Positions 60,101 through 64,000 of a stretch of 64,000 bases of DNA are shown in pieces. How positions within the stretch are numbered: the stretch's first letter is position 1; each line of letters begins with the position of its first letter. Made by a program: the position numbers and the translations under genes. This stretch comes from Parasponia andersonii (lineage: Eukaryota > Streptophyta > Magnoliopsida > Rosales > Cannabaceae): contig JXTB01000259.1 in assembly GCA_002914805.1 (NCBI GenBank), positions 500,293-564,292 of the forward strand, given 5' to 3'. The notes under the pieces are model-generated. The model was not told where the DNA came from. It was given only the letters and a program-made list of their open reading frames with translations, and made no database searches.

Positions 60101-62187
60101 CAAATATAATAGTAAAATTAGATTCATAGTTAAAATATTGTGACATTGCTATACATATGCTTCAACAAAGATATCACGTGTTATGCTCAGCCCTGCTACT
60201 AATTATGACTCCCTTTCTCAAAAGATAAAGCGGAGAAAAAGAAAGAGAACCTGCATTCTGTGGAGATGGCACAAAAGGGGTAGAAGTTGCAGTAGCAGAA
60301 GAAGCATTATCCAGTGACAAACCATCTTCAGAAAAATTTCTAAACAATAACAAAAGAATGGGAAATCAGCTCCACAAATGGCTTTTGATACATTGTCTTT
60401 CTCTAATCGAAAGGACATGAGATTTTCTATCATTACAAAAGGAATCACATGTTTCTTATGTACGAACTACTCCAGCTTCATTTTATGTCATTTCTAAGTA
60501 TTCAAATAAAACATGGTCAAGAATGTTGACCAAAAATCTCCAGAGAAATCTGTGATGCATTGCATTGACATCAGCTTGTGTACTGTTGAATGCATTTAGC
60601 TTTTTTTCCTTTTTTTCTAGTGCAGAGTCAACAATTACATTTGGTTTGACTAGAATAGTTCCTAGTCTTAGGTTTGGAGAATTAGCTTATCTATTGGAAG
60701 AGTTTTATTTTCTAATTCAATCTTAGCTTATCTATTGGAAGAGTTTGATCTTCCAATTCAATCTATTATTGTAAAAATAACTTTTTTATTATAATAGATT
60801 TGTTATCTCCAAAAAAAAATAAAACATGGTCAATAAAAGTGCTAAGGAGGGTCATCATTAATATGAAACAGAGTGAATCACAACTTCCACCTTAAACTTT
60901 TATACCCAGCCTAGAAAAATTTCAAACCTGAATTTTGACAAATGTGGCACATACATCATTTTGTTAACTAGTTGTACTACAAATTAACAAATATTGGCAT
61001 CTCTCTCCTACATATAGCTTGAATTTCACTTGATAAACTGAAAATAAGATAGTTTTAACTTTATTTTATATAACATTTTTAAAAGGAAAAAAGAAAAGCT
61101 CAAGTATCAAACCATAACAAGTCCCCAAACATCTTTTCCAACCTATTTTTGTCTACAACTACAATGTCAGGAGAAGCCACATCATCAATGGCTGTGGTTT
61201 TAAAAACTTGATTTGATTCCAACAAAAATCATAATCAAGGATATCATTTTAAGTTTATCAACTCTAAGACTTCAACTTTTGAAGTGAAGAGTTATAACGA
61301 AGAGGAAAGTAGATTCGTCGTTGTGGTATCTTGGCCAGAGTAAAATGAAAGCACGTCACTAGGAAAACTGTGATGTCTTTATGCAAATGAGTGCACTAAA
61401 TTTTCAAGTAAAATTTTCCTTTCATTTAAGAAACTCCAAGCTAAGTCTTTGTTCCAAATTATTATAATGGAAAGGGAACAACTACCTCAATGGAAAACTT
61501 TCTTTGATAGAAAGATACCGTTGCCAATATGGCAAAGTCGATTTGTGAGTTGCCTTTTTCGTACCACCTTTAAATGCTCTAACTACAAACTCTTCACTTT
61601 TTTCTCTGTAAAACAAAACCCGTCAATAAATGACATTGCCAAGGTTTTCCTGTTAGTTACTTTACAATAAATGTATGGATATGAAGGGAGCAATAAAGAA
61701 CTATTGAACATGGCTTCAACTAAGGCTTCATTTAATAAGTTCTACTCAAATTTGATCATAATTACCATGCATAATAGGGAACCACAAAAGCTTTAGAAGG
61801 AAAGGGGAATGTGCCTTGCATAGCACCTATAAACTTACTGTTGTTCAAAGTTTGATAACCAATTAAGATAAGCAGCACCGAAATATATGCTCACAAAAGG
61901 CCTGAACAGAAGTTCTGGATTCCCTTCTACATCATATGATTGGTAATGCAATTCTCTGCAAGCAAGATTCACTTATGATTCCATTCCACCAAGACAATAA
62001 AAGAATACACAAAAGATATGAGGAGTTACGTGCCAATAGAAAGTCAAGTAATATACCTATAGAGCCATTCAACTGTTTTCGGTGAAAGCTGCATAATACC
62101 TAGTGTTGTGTCCTTGGATTTCCGGTCAAACCGTGTAGAAAGGGGCTGCCTGTCACTTTCAAGTTCAGCAATGGCACAAATCATATG
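57161..62187 (-). CDS. Two-domain SLT/lysozyme-fold protein, 5' end outside window
   Basis: Ten exons visible in transcript order: 62187-62057, 61955-61839, 61605-61486, 60339-60251, 59719-59553, 58772-58719, 58686-58627, 58012-57903, 57543-57430, 57320-57161. Borders are GT..AG and the phases join into 373 codons plus stop. The first domain has CAIAELESDRQP and LGIMQLSPKTVEWLY, the Glu-Ser and G-(I/L)-M-Q motifs of soluble lytic transglycosylases, then FVSIYFGAAYLNWLSNFE. A Ser/Thr-rich linker follows (NASSATATSTPFVPSP), then DYTYWDSRASPEDMEEMW. The second domain repeats the pattern with CALAEVISMRFV, AGIMGLDYSTAFWLY, FVSMYFGAAYFLWLSEYEG and VVQAYMAGPKNVN (cf. AYNAGP). A bacterial SLT cleaves peptidoglycan glycan strands; the role of the plant protein is not known to me. 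At least one upstream exon lies beyond a copia insertion at 62364. The end of exon 7 (58627) is the least certain border. Confidence 0.78.
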
Positions 62188-62363
62188 CTGCATCATAGAT
62201 ACAATGCAAAACTTGAATATTTCATACTGGAGTCCATTAAAGAAATTACTCTCAAAACCTTAAGAAAAAATGAACAATTCAAGGAACATAAACTAATCAG
62301 ACAGTAACCCAGAAATAATGAAATAATTGAAAAGAAAAAATGACGAAAAACAAAGGATTTAGC

Positions 62364-62832
62364 CGTTGAAAATAAACTTGTTTAAGCCCATAAGAAGTGT
62401 TTTAAGCCCATCAATATGAGACCCAATAAGTTGGAATTAGCCCAAGTGCAAAGCTCATAAAACAAAAAAGCCCAAGTCTAAATTAAAGCAGCCTTCCACC
62501 TAGAATCTTCTAGTGTTAGCTAGATATTAGCTTTTTGCATGTGAATTATTTGATTACTTAGATTATTATTAGAAGTGTGTAGAAGAAAATATGTATGGCT
62601 TAAGAATTTTTGTAATTGTTTATTTGTGTGGTTCTCATTGTTTCTCATATAGTATAAATATCCCTCCCATTTGAGTTCTAAGCATCAAGTAAGAAGCAAA
62701 GTTTCTAAGAGTGAAAAGAAGAGAGAAAGAAGCATAACTTCTAGTGAGTGAGTGAGATTGAAAAGTAAAGTTGAGAATTTTCTCTTGTAAAAGTATTTGA
62801 GTGAATAATAAAGTTTGTTTTACTTTCCAACA
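62364..62832 (+). repeat. 5' LTR of copia element
   Basis: Matches 36931-37402 on the opposite strand over its length. Opens CGTTGAAAAT (expected TGTTGAAAAC) and closes CCAACA. A TATAAATATCCCTCC promoter-like element lies at about 62654, with AGTGAGTGAGTGAG repeats near 62742. Confidence 0.85.
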
Positions 62833-62835
62833 AAA

Positions 62836-62847
62836 TGGTATCAGAGC
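62836..62847 (+). other. Primer-binding site of copia element
   Basis: TGGTATCAGAGC, exactly the copia-type primer site complementary to the initiator-methionine tRNA 3' end, three bases after the LTR. Confidence 0.9.
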
Positions 62848-63106
62848 GAGGTTGTAAGTTCTCATGAAATTCTAAGTATGCTTTATGGTTGCAGTTTTGA
62901 TTGATCTCCCTCATTAAAAAAGAATTCTTGAGATTGAAAGTATTATCTATTTGTTCCAAATATACTATTATTACATATCAAATCGAAGAGCTCGACGAGA
63001 CAAAAACACTGCTGTAAAAATCAGCCCAATCGGAGTCTGAACGAGTTGTCAGAAGTTTGTTGTCATAACTGAGTCAACTCACCGAGTTAAGCTAACTCAA
63101 AATCAT

Positions 63107-63273
63107 TTGACCAAGCCGTCATAGCCGTTGACCGAGCCATTAGAGCCGTTGACCGAGCCGTCAGAGCCACTAGATCGCGCCATTGACTACGCCGTCAAAG
63201 CTGTTGACCGCGCCGTTGACCTGAATGTTGACCAGCATTGACCGAGTGTTGACTTTGAATGTTGACTTTGACC
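63107..63273 (+). promoter_or_regulatory. Array of eleven W-box cores in copia leader
   Basis: TTGAC occurs on the plus strand at 63107, 63128, 63149, 63183, 63204, 63216, 63228, 63238, 63249, 63262 and 63268; eight are TTGACC. Spacings are 21, 21, 34, 21, 12, 12, 10, 11, 13 and 6 bases, mostly near one or two helical turns. TTGAC(C/T) is the WRKY-factor binding core. The array lies between primer site and gag, about 280 bases after the LTR. Regulatory function is inferred. Confidence 0.55.
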
Positions 63274-63364
63274 AAGTCGATATACAAGTCAATCTTAAGA
63301 TTTTTCGACGTTACGGATCAATTTGTGTAGTCGAAATTTCCAAAAGTTTACTCAGTTAAGAGTT

Positions 63365-64000
63365 ATGGCTACTGGCAGTTTAGCATCTCTTCAAGTTCCA
63401 CCACTTCAACGTTACAACTTTGATAATTGGACTATCAAAATGAAGGTCCTCATTGGAGCACATGATGTTTGGGAAGTACTAGAGAAAGGCTACGAAGAGC
63501 CAAGAGATGAGACAACACTATCTTCAACACAGAAGGATAGTTTAAAAGATTCAAGAAAGAGAAACAAAAAAGCTCTCTTCCTCATCTACCAGGCCTTAGA
63601 TGACGACGGATTTGAGAAAATCTCAAGTGCAACCTCCGCTAAGAAAGCATGAGAGAAACTTCAAATTTCATATAAGGGAGAAGAAAAGGTTAAAAAGGTC
63701 CATCTTCAAACTCTAGGAGGAGAGTTTGATTTATTACATATGACGGAGACTGAGTCAGTTTCTGACTACTTTTCAAGAGTTTTAACCATTTCGAATCAAA
63801 AGTGAAATGGTGAGAAATTTGAAAATGTTATGATCATTGAAAAGATTCTTCGATCGTTAGACCCAAAGTTCGAGAATATTGTTACTGTCATCAAAGAAAC
63901 TAAAAATTTGGGAGCCATGACAATAGAACAACTCTTGGGTTCTTTACAAGCTCATGAGGAAAAGAAAAAGAAGAAGCCAAATTTTAAGGAGCAGCTTCTC
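63365..64000 (+). pseudogene. Copia gag, interrupted by two stops, runs off window
   Basis: Starts MATGSLASLQVPPLQRYN and continues with NWTIKMKVLIGAHDVWEVL, the UBN2-type gag of copia elements. In-frame TGA codons occur at 63650-63652 (where the family has Trp) and 63803-63805. The frame otherwise stays open through [27 protein letters not shown] and IEQLLGSLQAHEEKKKKK to the last base. Only two point changes break it, so this copy is much younger than the gypsy element at the left of the window. The zinc knuckle and pol lie outside. Confidence 0.8.

Larger units (their letters stand above)
62364..64000 (+). mobile_element. Ty1/copia retrotransposon, 5' part, in gene intron
   Basis: A 469-bp 5' LTR (62364-62832) is followed after three bases by the primer site (62836), a W-box-rich leader and gag (from 63365) to the window end. 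It belongs to the same family as 32745-37402. It lies upstream of the first visible exon of the minus-strand SLT-like gene and is oriented opposite to it, so it most likely sits in an intron of that gene. The first base of the LTR is C instead of T. Confidence 0.85.

Overview
The window is nuclear DNA of a dicot plant. Its protein-coding genes have many introns with GT..AG borders, the intergenic DNA is very AT-rich, and most of the sequence is decayed plant transposable elements: Ty3/gypsy and Ty1/copia retrotransposons, solo LTRs, a CACTA element and MITEs. The species cannot be named from the sequence alone.

Three real host loci stand out. (1) An annexin pair sits head-to-head: an annexin D4-like gene on the minus strand (11663-14465, 6 exons, 314 aa) and an annexin D3-like gene on the plus strand (19781-26634, 6 exons, 318 aa). 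Both have open, in-phase exons. The neighbouring pair matches the adjacent ANN3/ANN4 loci known in Arabidopsis. Intron 5 of the D3-like gene has been enlarged to about 4.2 kb by a solo LTR and a Tourist-like MITE. (2) A minus-strand gene at 57161-62187 (10 visible exons, 373 codons, 5' end outside the window) encodes two tandem lysozyme-fold/SLT-like domains that have degenerated in complementary ways. A copia element is inserted just upstream of its first visible exon. (3) A broken XS-domain gene (FDM/IDN2-like, the RNA-directed DNA methylation family) lies at 40721-41324 and ends at an LTR fragment.

Layout: 590-8201 is a minus-strand transposon-protein-like pseudogene split by a gypsy element (835-7525) with a very long LTR. 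A copia pol remnant follows at 8735-10320. Then come the annexin pair (11663-26634), an LTR-like repeat with a duplicated TATA region (28670-29439), and a copia element on the minus strand (32745-37402). Next are a solo LTR with a perfect target-site duplication (38242-40500), the XS pseudogene plus a truncated LTR (40721-43697), and a MULE-type MITE with a perfect 9-bp duplication (43896-44261). A nine-copy ~169-bp tandem array with a hairpin in most units (44405-45920) abuts rearranged gypsy integrase fragments (45921-47328). A CACTA element carrying a nested solo LTR occupies 51748-56430, followed by the SLT-like gene and the start of a second copia element of the 32745-37402 family (62364 to the window end).

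The most unusual signals are: an 11-site W-box (TTGAC) array in the untranslated leader of that copia family; the hairpin-bearing tandem array; the one-directional CAG/CAA/TGG-to-stop decay of the gypsy pol; and the complementary loss of motifs in the duplicated SLT-like domains. I see no tRNA, rRNA or CRISPR array.
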